Shown here: piece after piece, positions 45,948-53,566 of the stretch
Position numbering within the stretch: the stretch's first letter is position 1
Layout of the letters: every line of letters starts with the position of its first letter
Assembly (NCBI RefSeq): GCF_008642295.1
Contig: NZ_CP029190.1
Span: 6,989,501-7,053,500, forward strand
DNA from: Streptomyces venezuelae
GTDB lineage: Bacteria; Actinomycetota; Actinomycetes; Streptomycetales; Streptomycetaceae
Length of the DNA stretch: 64,000 nt
Direction: 5' to 3'
The notes under the pieces: model-generated
What the model was told of the DNA's origin: nothing
What the model saw: only the letters and a program-made list of their open reading frames with translations
The model's database searches: none
Translations under genes and position numbers: made by a program

Positions 45948-47228
45948 ATGAGAGTGATACGCCGCCGACTGCCCGCGTTACCCCTGCTGTCCGCCGCCCT
46001 GCTGGCGGCGGCGCTGCCGCTCACCGGCTCCCTGCCGGCAACCGCGGCCCAGGCGCCGCCCGTCGGGATCACATACGCGGGCGCGGGTGAGACCGCGCTC
46101 CCGGACTCCTGGATCGTCGAACTGAAGGACGCGGTCCGGCCCGCGGGAGTGCCCGGCATCGCCCGTGAGCTGACCGGCCGTACCGCCGGCGCCCGCCTCG
46201 GCCATGTCTACACCGCGGCCCTGCACGGATTCTCCGCCCGGATGGGCCGGGCCGAGGCCGTCCGGCTGGCCGCCGACCCCCGGGTCGCCCGGATCGTGCA
46301 GGACACCCGGGTCTCCCTGGACCCGGCCTCCGCAGCCGCAGCCGCAGCCGCAGCCGCTTCCGCCTCCGCCCTGCCGGACGCCACCCAGCCGAACGCCCCC
46401 TGGGGGCTGGACCGCATCGACCAGCGCCTGCTGCCGCTCTCCACCACGTACACGTACCGCACCACCGCCGCGAACGTGCACGTGTACGTCATCGACACCG
46501 GACTGCGCACCACCCACACGGAGTTCGGCGGCCGTGCCTCCGTCGGCATCGACACGGTCGGCGACGGCCGTAACGGCGAGGACTGCAACGGCCACGGCAC
46601 CCATGTCGGCGGGATCGCCGCCGGAGCGGTCCACGGGGTCGCCAAATTCGCCCGGCCGGTGGCCGTACGCGTCCTGAACTGCCAGGGCTCCGCCGCTACC
46701 TCGGGGGTCATCGCCGGTATCGACTGGGTGACCGCGAACGCCGTCAAACCGGCCGTGGCCAACATGAGTCTGGGCGGCGCCGCCAACACCGCTCTGGACG
46801 CGGCCGTCCGCAGGTCGATCGCCTCCGGTGTCACCTACACCGTCTCGGCCGGCAGCTCCGCCCGCCCCGACGGGGCCTGCACCACCTCGCCCGCCCGGGT
46901 CCCCGAGACGATCGTGGCCGCGGCCTCCGACCGTACGGACCGCCGGGCCGCCTCCTCCAACCACGGCAACTGCGTATCCCTGTTCGCCCCCGGGGTGGGC
47001 ATCCCCTCGGCCTGGAAGGACAGCGACACCGCGACGGCCACCCTCAGCGGCACCTCCATGGCCACCGCGCACACGGCCGGCGCCGTCGCCCTGCACCTGG
47101 CGTTCCGCCCGGCCGACCCCCCGGCGCAGGTGAAACAGGCGCTGCTGGCCAACGCCACCGCCGGAGTCCTCCAGGGCAGCCCGCCACCCGCCCCGAACCG
47201 GCTGCTCTACACCCTCTACCTGCCGTAG
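45948..47228 (+). CDS. Secreted subtilisin-like serine protease, atypical oxyanion site, TTA codon
   Basis: 426 residues from ATG 45948. The signal peptide is RRRLPALPLLSAALLAAALPLTGSLPATAA, and an I9-type propeptide follows (SWIVELKDAVRP...LGHVYTAALHGFSARM). Catalytic residues are in VHVYVIDTGLRTTHTEFGG (Asp), NGHGTHVGGIAAG (His) and LSGTSMATAHTAGAV (Ser). The oxyanion-hole Asn, normally in AAGN, is replaced: the sequence is TVSAGSSARPDG with Ser303. Codon 11 is TTA (45978-45980), the codon read by bldA tRNA. A (GCAGCC)n run encodes an Ala-rich stretch at about residue 125-140. It follows the sigma/anti-sigma pair but has its own hairpin-separated region. Confidence 0.9.
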   Translation: MRVIRRRLPALPLLSAALLAAALPLTGSLPATAAQAPPVGITYAGAGETALPDSWIVELKDAVRPAGVPGIARELTGRTAGARLGHVYTAALHGFSARMGRAEAVRLAADPRVARIVQDTRVSLDPASAAAAAAAAASASALPDATQPNAPWGLDRIDQRLLPLSTTYTYRTTAANVHVYVIDTGLRTTHTEFGGRASVGIDTVGDGRNGEDCNGHGTHVGGIAAGAVHGVAKFARPVAVRVLNCQGSAATSGVIAGIDWVTANAVKPAVANMSLGGAANTALDAAVRRSIASGVTYTVSAGSSARPDGACTTSPARVPETIVAAASDRTDRRAASSNHGNCVSLFAPGVGIPSAWKDSDTATATLSGTSMATAHTAGAVALHLAFRPADPPAQVKQALLANATAGVLQGSPPPAPNRLLYTLYLP

Positions 47229-47232
47229 GCCC

Positions 47233-48183
47233 TCAGCCGGCCGGCATCCGTTCGCCGAGGGCGGCCACCGCGGCCACCAGCCGGTCCCAGAACCGCTCCC
47301 GGTCCAGGGCGACGGCGACCCTGGCGTTCACCGGCCGGCCGAGGTACCCGTGCAGGTCCACCACCGTCGCCCCGCGGGTGTACTCCCCGCGCAACTCCAC
47401 GGCGACATGCGCCTCGACGCACCTCACAAGGCCCGGGTCGAGGACCCGGGCCACCGCGACGGGGTCGTGCAGCGGCGGACTGGGGAACCCCCACAGCCGG
47501 CGATAGGTGCCGGCGAAGTAGGCCATCAGCTCGGCGCAGATGCGCCCGAGGTCCGTGCCCAGCCCTTCGAACCGGGCCAGCACCTCGGGCGTGGCGAGGG
47601 CCTGGTGGGTGACGTTCAGCCCGCACATGGTCACCGGGAGGCCACTGCGGAAGACGATGTCCGCGGCCTCCGGGTCGGTGTGGATGTTGAACTCTGCGGC
47701 CGGGGTCCGGTTGCCCCCCTCGGTGGACCCGCCCATCAGGACGATCTCCCGGATCCGGGCGGCCGATCCGGGGTGACGGGTCAGCAGCAGGGCGATATTG
47801 GTCAGCGGTCCGGTCGGAACCAGGGTCACCGGCTCCGGGTGGTCGGTGAGCACCCGGTGGATGAGGTCCACGGCGTGCTCGGGCACCACGTCCACGGCCG
47901 GCTCCGGGAACCGCGGCCCGTCCAGCCCCGAGTCGCCGTGCACGTCGTCGGCCACCTGCAAGGGCTGTACGAGCGGCCGGGCGCAGCCCGCGGCGACGGG
48001 AACCCCGGTGATGCCCGCAACCGTGCACACCCGGCGCGCGTTCAGGGTGGTCTTCTCCAGCGTCTGGTTCCCGGCGACCGTGGTGATGGCGAGCAGGTCG
48101 ACCCCTGGATCGCCGGCGGCCAGCATGAGGGCGAGCGCGTCATCGTGCCCGGGATCGCAGTCGATGATGATCGGTAAGGCCAC
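47233..48183 (-). CDS. Inosine/uridine-preferring nucleoside hydrolase, TTA codon 3
   Basis: About 316 residues. GTG 48183 was chosen over GTG 48189 because the GAGGAGG ribosome-binding site ends next to 48189, leaving correct spacing only for 48183. The N-terminal calcium/ribose motif is PIIIDCDPGHDDALALML (Asp10, Asp14, Asp15), with VPTGPLTNIALLL, VLMGGSTEGGNRTPAAEFNIHTDPEAADIVF and a C-terminal HDP motif (PPLHDPVAV). It cleaves ribonucleosides to base and ribose. Codon 3 is TTA (48175-48177), placing it under bldA. It diverges from an acetyltransferase gene; the gap has GTTCC repeats. Confidence 0.9.
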   Translation of the reverse strand: MALPIIIDCDPGHDDALALMLAAGDPGVDLLAITTVAGNQTLEKTTLNARRVCTVAGITGVPVAAGCARPLVQPLQVADDVHGDSGLDGPRFPEPAVDVVPEHAVDLIHRVLTDHPEPVTLVPTGPLTNIALLLTRHPGSAARIREIVLMGGSTEGGNRTPAAEFNIHTDPEAADIVFRSGLPVTMCGLNVTHQALATPEVLARFEGLGTDLGRICAELMAYFAGTYRRLWGFPSPPLHDPVAVARVLDPGLVRCVEAHVAVELRGEYTRGATVVDLHGYLGRPVNARVAVALDRERFWDRLVAAVAALGERMPAG

Positions 48184-48228
48184 GGCCACCCTCCTCGGCG
48201 TCCACAGCGACTAAGGTTTCGATCGTAC

Positions 48229-48259
48229 GTTCCAGTTGTGTGTTCCAGTGGTACGTTCC
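48229..48259. promoter_or_regulatory. Three GTTCC motifs phased at 13 bases
   Basis: GTTCC occurs at 48229, 48242 and 48255, each 13 bases apart (GTTCCAGTTGT, GTTCCAGTGGT, GTTCCGGCCGT), in the short gap between the divergent nucleoside hydrolase and acetyltransferase genes. Read on the minus strand it is GGAAC, which is also the -35 motif of many ECF promoters. It is either an operator array or overlapping promoter elements. Confidence 0.45.
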
Positions 48260-48303
48260 GGCCGTTCGCCGTGGCGTTCGCCGTGCCGATCGGAGGTTCC
48301 GAG

Positions 48304-48834
48304 GTGTCCGTTGCATGGGTCCGACTCGTCCTGGATCTGGATGAGTTCGACGAGGGTCCCCGGCTGTCCCGGCTCGACCGCTGCCGGGAGGCCGGCACCG
48401 GGTTCACGACCATGGCGGCCCTCGGCGACACACCGGAGCACCGGCGCGCACTCTACGAGCTGAACCGGACCTGCTCGGCGGACATCCCCGGCCGCGGCGC
48501 GTTCTACACCTACGAGGAGTACCTCGCCCAGCGCATCGCGACACCCACCTACGATCCCGAAGGCATCGTGCTCGCCCTCGACCGCGGCGACTGGATCGGC
48601 ATGGCCGCGACCTCGATCCGGCCCGAGGGGTACGCCTTCAGCGAGATGACCGGGGTACTGGCCGCCCACCGTGGCCGGGGCGTCTCCCTGGCCATGAAGC
48701 TGCTCGCCATCCGCTTCGCCCGGTCCCGTGGCGCCCGGGTACTGCGCACCGTCCACCACCCCGGCAACACCGTGGCCATCGCCATGAACCGAAGGCTCGG
48801 CTTCATCGACGACGTACCGGCCGACGGCGCGTAA
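48304..48834 (+). CDS. GNAT-family N-acetyltransferase
   Basis: About 176 residues from GTG 48304 behind GGAGG. The GNAT fold is recognisable from the motif A region (EMTGVLAAHRGRGVSLAMKLLAIRFARSRGARVLRTVHHPGNTVAIAMNRRLGF), with the acetyl-CoA-binding R-G-R-G-V loop. Substrate unknown. The stop and the ATG of the following PucR-type gene share one base (TAATG), indicating translational coupling. Confidence 0.87.
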   Translation: MSVAWVRLVLDLDEFDEGPRLSRLDRCREAGTGFTTMAALGDTPEHRRALYELNRTCSADIPGRGAFYTYEEYLAQRIATPTYDPEGIVLALDRGDWIGMAATSIRPEGYAFSEMTGVLAAHRGRGVSLAMKLLAIRFARSRGARVLRTVHHPGNTVAIAMNRRLGFIDDVPADGA

Positions 48835-50678
48835 TGCCCTCCGAGCCCGGCCTGCGCCGGCTGCTCGACCTGCTGGCCCAGGACGCCTCCGCCGAGGCGC
48901 TCGCCGGCCCCGCCCGCGAGGCCAGGGCCGCCGGAGCCCACCCCGACGAACTCGCCGCCCTCACCGAAGCCACCGAGGTGGCCCTCCGCATCCGCCGCAC
49001 CCTCAGCCAGCACCGCCGCCGCGAGGCCCAGCTCACCGCCCTCTTCGACACCGCCGGCGACCTGGCGGCCCTCCGCGACCTGGACGCCGTACTCCGCGCC
49101 ATCGTCCACCGGGCCAAACTGCTGCTCGGCACCGACATCGCCTACCTCTCCCTCAACGACGACGAGGCCGGCGACACCTATATGCGGGTCACGGACGGGG
49201 CGGTCGCGCCCGCCTTCCAGCAGGTCCGCCTCGGCATGGGCGAGGGACTCGGCGGCCTCGTCGCCCAGACCGCCCGCCCCTACGCCACCGGCGACTACCA
49301 GGCCGACACCCGCTTCCACCACACCACCACCATCGACGGCGCCGTCCGCGACGAAGGACTGCGGGCCATCCTGGGCGTGCCGCTGCGGGTGGGCCCGCAG
49401 GTCATCGGCGTCCTGTACGCCGCCGACCGCACCCCGCGCGCCTTCACCCCCGACGAGGTCGCCCTGCTCTCCTCGCTCGCCGACCACGCCGCCATCGCCA
49501 TCGACGGAGCCCGGCTGCTGGAGGAGACCCGGGCCCAGAGCGAGGCCATGCGCCGCGCCGAACAGGCCCACGACCAGCTCACCGACCTCGTGCTGAGGGG
49601 CGGCGACGCCACCGGCGTGGCCGCCCAGATCGCCGACATCCTGGACGCCGGCATCCTCATCCACGACGCCGACGGCGCCGAACTCGCCCGTACGGGCACC
49701 GGACCGCTGGCGCCGCCCGCCCGGGCCGTCGCCGCCTCCCGGGCCAGCGGCCGGGCCGTCCCGCTCGACGGCACCTGGGTGTGCGCCGTCCTGGCCGGGC
49801 CCGAACTCCTCGGCAGCATCGCCCTCACCGGCCGCCCCGACCTCGCCGACGCCGACCGACTGCTGTTCGAACGCGCCGGCGTGGTCACCGCCCTGCTCCT
49901 GCTGCTGCGCCGCTCGGTGGCCGAAACCGAGGACCGGATACGCGGCGAACTCCTCAACGACCTGCTGTCCACCACCGGCGACCCCGGCAGCCTGACGGCC
50001 CGTGCCCGGCGGCTGGGCATCGGGCTGGACCGCCCGTACGGCGTGTTGGTCGCCCAGGGCGAAACCGCACCCCGGCACCGGCTGCTGGCCGCCGCGGCCC
50101 GCTGCGCCCACGCCCACGACGGCCTGGCCGGGCTCCACCGGGAGCAGGTGGTCCTGCTGGTCCCCACCCGCACACCCGGTGCCACCGCCCGCGCCCTCGC
50201 CGATGAGCTCGGCCAGGCCCTGGCCGACCCGGTCACGGTCGGCGCGGCCGGCCCCGCCACCGGCTCGGCCGGCCTCCCCGCAGCCCATGCCGAGGCACAG
50301 CGCTGCCTGGCCGCCCTGCGCGCGCTCGGCCAGGCCGGCCGCGGCGGCGCCCTGGCCGACCTCGGCTTCGTCGGCCTGCTGCTGGGCGACCCGGCCGGCG
50401 TGTCCGGGTACGTACGGAACACCCTCGGCCCGCTCCTCGGCTACGACGCCGACCGCGGCACCGACCTGACCGGCACCCTGGACGCCTACTTCGAGCAGGG
50501 CGGCAGCCTCACCCGGACCAAGGACGTCCTGCACGTGCACGTCAACACCGTGGTCCAGCGGCTCGACCGGATCGGCCGGCTGCTGGGCGCGGACTGGAAC
50601 GCCCCGGCCCGGGCGCTCGAACTCCAGCTGGCACTACGGCTGCACCGGCTGGCCGGACCGGTCGAGACCGCGACCTGA
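48834..50678 (+). CDS. PucR/CdaR-type regulator with GAF domain
   Basis: A 614-residue regulator. Residues about 65-230 form a GAF domain (DLDAVLRAIVHRAKLLLGTDIAYLSLNDDEAGDTYMRVTDG...SLADHAAIAIDGARLLEE). A middle GGDEF-like/CdaR region precedes the C-terminal PucR helix-turn-helix (LTGTLDAYFEQGGSLTRTKDVLHVHVNTVVQRLDRIGRLLG). Such proteins typically regulate catabolic genes for purines, sugars or aromatic acids. It is translationally coupled to an acetyltransferase and lies near a divergent nucleoside hydrolase, hinting at nucleoside use; that link is inference. Confidence 0.9.
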   Translation: MPSEPGLRRLLDLLAQDASAEALAGPAREARAAGAHPDELAALTEATEVALRIRRTLSQHRRREAQLTALFDTAGDLAALRDLDAVLRAIVHRAKLLLGTDIAYLSLNDDEAGDTYMRVTDGAVAPAFQQVRLGMGEGLGGLVAQTARPYATGDYQADTRFHHTTTIDGAVRDEGLRAILGVPLRVGPQVIGVLYAADRTPRAFTPDEVALLSSLADHAAIAIDGARLLEETRAQSEAMRRAEQAHDQLTDLVLRGGDATGVAAQIADILDAGILIHDADGAELARTGTGPLAPPARAVAASRASGRAVPLDGTWVCAVLAGPELLGSIALTGRPDLADADRLLFERAGVVTALLLLLRRSVAETEDRIRGELLNDLLSTTGDPGSLTARARRLGIGLDRPYGVLVAQGETAPRHRLLAAAARCAHAHDGLAGLHREQVVLLVPTRTPGATARALADELGQALADPVTVGAAGPATGSAGLPAAHAEAQRCLAALRALGQAGRGGALADLGFVGLLLGDPAGVSGYVRNTLGPLLGYDADRGTDLTGTLDAYFEQGGSLTRTKDVLHVHVNTVVQRLDRIGRLLGADWNAPARALELQLALRLHRLAGPVETAT

Positions 50679-50684
50679 GCCGTC

Positions 50685-53360
50685 TCAGCGCCAGGCGGGA
50701 TGCCCCTCGGAGCCGCTGCCGACCTTCCGCTCGTCCGTCCCGTCCGCGCGGACGGCCCAGATCGCCGGCTCCTCGTACGGGCCGCGGACGAACGCCAGCC
50801 AACTCCCGTCCGGGGACCAGCTCGGGTCCATTTCGTGGTGGCCGGTGGACACCAGGGCCCGGTCGTTCCCGCCGTCGCTGCCCACGAGGCGGATGTCGCC
50901 CTGGGTGGACGTCCCGTAGGTGCCGGCCGTGTACGCGAACGTACGGCCGTCCGGGGACCAGACGGGGTCGAGCGCGGGATGGGGCAGCCGGGTCACCTGC
51001 CGGGGAGCGGAGCCAGGGGCCTCCGGATCGACCAGGTGGATCTGCCAGTTGTCCCGTCCGGCCTGGAGGGACACGGCGATCTGCCGGCCGTCCGGCGACC
51101 AGGCCGGATCCTCCACCGGGGTGCTGCCGGTGGTGAGCTGCCGGGCGGAACCGGTGGCGAGCGTGATCACGAACAGCTGCTGTACGCCGTTCCGGACGCT
51201 CAGCACGGCCAGCCGCTTGCCGTCCGGGGACCAGGACACCCGCCCGCCGGCGATGGCCGCGATCCGGTACTCCGCCGAACCGTCGGCCCGCGCAGCCCAG
51301 ACGGAGGCGCCATCGGGGGTGACGCGGGTGAAGGCGAACGACCGGCGGTCGGGGGCCCACTGCGGGAGCATGTCGCAGGTGGTCCCGCTGACCAGCGGCT
51401 TGGACGCGGCGGTGGTCGAGCCCTCGCGGCGGGCGATCCGGCCGTGGCAGTTCTGCGGCCAGCCCTTGGCGGTGTCCGTGCGGACCAGCATCGCGTCGGT
51501 GGGGTAGGGCGCCGGGCCGGTGGGCGTGGCGGAGGCCGGGGGAGTGGACGGGCCGCCGGCGCCGTTCGCGCCATCGTCGGAGCCGCCGCGCCACGGCTGC
51601 CACACCAGCACGCCGACGGTGGCGGCCACCAGCACGGCCGCCACCACGGCCCCCGCCCGCCGCCGCGTCCTCCGCCCCTCGTCGACGCTGGCCCCCGGGT
51701 CAACCCACGCCCCATAGCCGACCGGCCCGGCTCCTGCGGCGGGGCCGGGGCCGAGGCCCGCAGTGCCGGCCGGAGCCCCGCCTGGGCCGGGGCCAGCGCC
51801 CTCGCCCGCGCCCGGTCCCGGCCGTGCGCCCGCGCCGGCTCCCGGCCTGCCGGCCGGGCCCTCGGGCCCGGCGGGAGCCGGAGCCGAGGTCGTCCCCGAG
51901 CCCGCGGCCACCGCTGTGCCAGGGCTCGCGCCGTCGGCGCCGGCATCCGGCACCGCACCGGCAGCAGCCGTGCCTGCGGCCTCGGCCGGAGCCGCGATGG
52001 TGTGCGGGCTCGCGCCCGCAACTGCGCCCGGGCCCGGGCTCGGTACCGCACCGCCACCCGCGGCGGCGGCAGCCGCGCCGGCCACCGGACCGGCTGGCCT
52101 TGCGGCCCCGGCGCGAGCCGGAGGCGTGCCCGGGCTCGCGCCCGCGCCCCCGCCCGGAGCCGCGCCCGCAACTGCGCCCGGGCCTTGGCCCGGTACCGCA
52201 CCGCCGCCCGCGGCGGCAGCAGCCGCGTCGGCCACCGGACCGGTCGGCTTTGCGGCTCCGCCCGCAGCCGGGCCGGGGCCGGGGCCCGCACTCCCGCCCG
52301 CAACTGCGCCCGGGCCCGCGCCCGGTACCGCACCCCTGCCCGGCGCCGGAGGCGTGCCCGCACCGGGCAGGGCCTCGGCCGGGGCCGGTCCGGTGGCGGT
52401 TACCGTGTCCGGGGCCCCGCCGCCCGCCGGCATCGCGTCCGGCGTGGTCAGCGGGTACTCCGGGGCAGCCGCGCCGGCCGGATCGGCCGCGTCGGCCGGA
52501 TCCTGCCGCGGCAGGAGCCGGGTCGCTTCGTCCGGGAGCCAGCCCTCGCCCGCCGGGTGGCGGACCGTCAGGCGGTCGAGGAAGGCCCCCGGGGTGGGCC
52601 GTCCCGCCGGGTCCTTCGACAGGCAGGCCGCGATGAGCTCGAGCAGTTCCCCGGGCACCGCCCGGAGGTCCGGCTCCTCGTGCACGACCTTGTAGTGCCG
52701 CGCAGCCGACGGCCCGTCGCCGAACGGCGAGCCACCCGCCGCCTGGGTGAGTACCACCCCCAGCGCGAACATGTCCACCGCGGGGGTCACCGTGCCGCCG
52801 GTCAGCTGCTCGGGTGCCAGGAACCCCGGCGTGCCCACCTGGAGTCCGGTCTGGGTCAGCGCGGTCCCGTCCAGGGCCCGCGCGATCCCGAAGTCGATGA
52901 CCCGCGGTCCGTCCTCCGCGACGATGATGTTCGCAGGCTTCAGGTCGCGGTGGATGACCCCCGCCCGGTGGATCGCCTCCAAGGCCTCCGCGAGCCCGGC
53001 CGCCAGCACCGTGAGCGTGTCCACGGGCAACGCCCCGACCCGCCCGATCACCGCCGCCAGCGTGGGCCCCGGCACGAACGCCGTCACCAGCCAGGCCGGG
53101 TCCGCCTCGGGATCGGCGTCGACCACCGGAGCGGTGTGGAACCCGCCCACCCGCCGGGCCGCCGCCACCTCGTCGGCGAACCGCCGCCGGAACCCGGGTT
53201 CGGTGCTGAGCTCGGGGCGTACCACCTTGACGGCCACCGCCCGGCCGGACTGGGAGCGGCCCAGGTAGACCACGCCCATGCCTCCCTGGCCGAGCCGTCC
53301 CGTCAGCCGGTACCGGCCCTCGCCGACCGAGGCGGGATCGCCCGGTTCGAGCGGCTTCAT
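50685..53360 (-). CDS. Transmembrane Ser/Thr protein kinase with extracytoplasmic beta-propeller
   Basis: 891 residues from ATG 53360. Kinase domain at about 17-275: G-loop GRLGQGGMGVVYLG, Lys45 in AVAVKVV, HRDLKPANII with Asp139, DFG at Asp156, and GTPGFLAPEQL. Residues about 290-565 are a low-complexity Ala/Gly/Pro linker with internal repeats. A membrane helix lies at about 568-586 (AVVAAVLVAATVGVLVW). The outer domain (about 610-891) is a TolB/WD40-like propeller (blades such as APDRRSFAFTRVTPDG, SPDGKRLAVLSV, SPDGSWLAFVRG). It probably senses an external ligand or protein. It ends six bases past the convergent PucR gene. Confidence 0.9.
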   Translation of the reverse strand: MKPLEPGDPASVGEGRYRLTGRLGQGGMGVVYLGRSQSGRAVAVKVVRPELSTEPGFRRRFADEVAAARRVGGFHTAPVVDADPEADPAWLVTAFVPGPTLAAVIGRVGALPVDTLTVLAAGLAEALEAIHRAGVIHRDLKPANIIVAEDGPRVIDFGIARALDGTALTQTGLQVGTPGFLAPEQLTGGTVTPAVDMFALGVVLTQAAGGSPFGDGPSAARHYKVVHEEPDLRAVPGELLELIAACLSKDPAGRPTPGAFLDRLTVRHPAGEGWLPDEATRLLPRQDPADAADPAGAAAPEYPLTTPDAMPAGGGAPDTVTATGPAPAEALPGAGTPPAPGRGAVPGAGPGAVAGGSAGPGPGPAAGGAAKPTGPVADAAAAAAGGGAVPGQGPGAVAGAAPGGGAGASPGTPPARAGAARPAGPVAGAAAAAAGGGAVPSPGPGAVAGASPHTIAAPAEAAGTAAAGAVPDAGADGASPGTAVAAGSGTTSAPAPAGPEGPAGRPGAGAGARPGPGAGEGAGPGPGGAPAGTAGLGPGPAAGAGPVGYGAWVDPGASVDEGRRTRRRAGAVVAAVLVAATVGVLVWQPWRGGSDDGANGAGGPSTPPASATPTGPAPYPTDAMLVRTDTAKGWPQNCHGRIARREGSTTAASKPLVSGTTCDMLPQWAPDRRSFAFTRVTPDGASVWAARADGSAEYRIAAIAGGRVSWSPDGKRLAVLSVRNGVQQLFVITLATGSARQLTTGSTPVEDPAWSPDGRQIAVSLQAGRDNWQIHLVDPEAPGSAPRQVTRLPHPALDPVWSPDGRTFAYTAGTYGTSTQGDIRLVGSDGGNDRALVSTGHHEMDPSWSPDGSWLAFVRGPYEEPAIWAVRADGTDERKVGSGSEGHPAWR
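52017..52340 (-). repeat. Intragenic repeats in the kinase linker
   Basis: Near-identical blocks beginning CGCAACTGCGCCCGGG start at 52017, 52167 and 52299 (150 and 132 bases apart, both multiples of three). In the protein they give three rounds of GAVPGxGPGAVAG linked by PVAxAAAAAAGG. The reading frame is kept, so the linker has expanded by in-frame duplication. Confidence 0.75.
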
Positions 53361-53510
53361 GTGCACCCCCGTTTCGCACCACGCGCGGTGCCAGCATCTC
53401 CCTACCGGCCACCGCACCCGCACGTCAAGCGCAGCCGCGCCACCCGCCGGCCGGGTACGAACCGCCGTACGAGCTGCCATGCCCACCGTCGTACGGACCG
53501 TCGTGCCAAC

Positions 53511-53565
53511 CGCCGTACGGACCGCCGTACGGACCGCCGTACGGACCGCCGTACGGACCGCCGTA
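53511..53565. repeat. 12-base tandem repeat CGCCGTACGGAC, about 4.5 copies
   Basis: CGCCGTACGGAC is repeated perfectly four times from 53511 to 53558, then breaks into CGCCGTAATCAG at the stop codon of the propeller lipoprotein gene. Upstream, related degenerate copies extend left to about 53440 (GTACGGACCGTCGTGCC and similar). Read on the minus strand one frame gives Tyr-Gly-Gly-Pro repeats, but no credible gene supports that reading. Confidence 0.8.
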
Positions 53566-53566
53566 A

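Noticed and set aside
52017..52340. Separate genes or an inserted element in the kinase linker
   Set aside because: All blocks keep the kinase frame, are multiples of three, and join kinase and membrane segments as one protein.
53511..53565. Possible CRISPR array
   Set aside because: Repeats are contiguous with no spacers and no cas genes are in the window.
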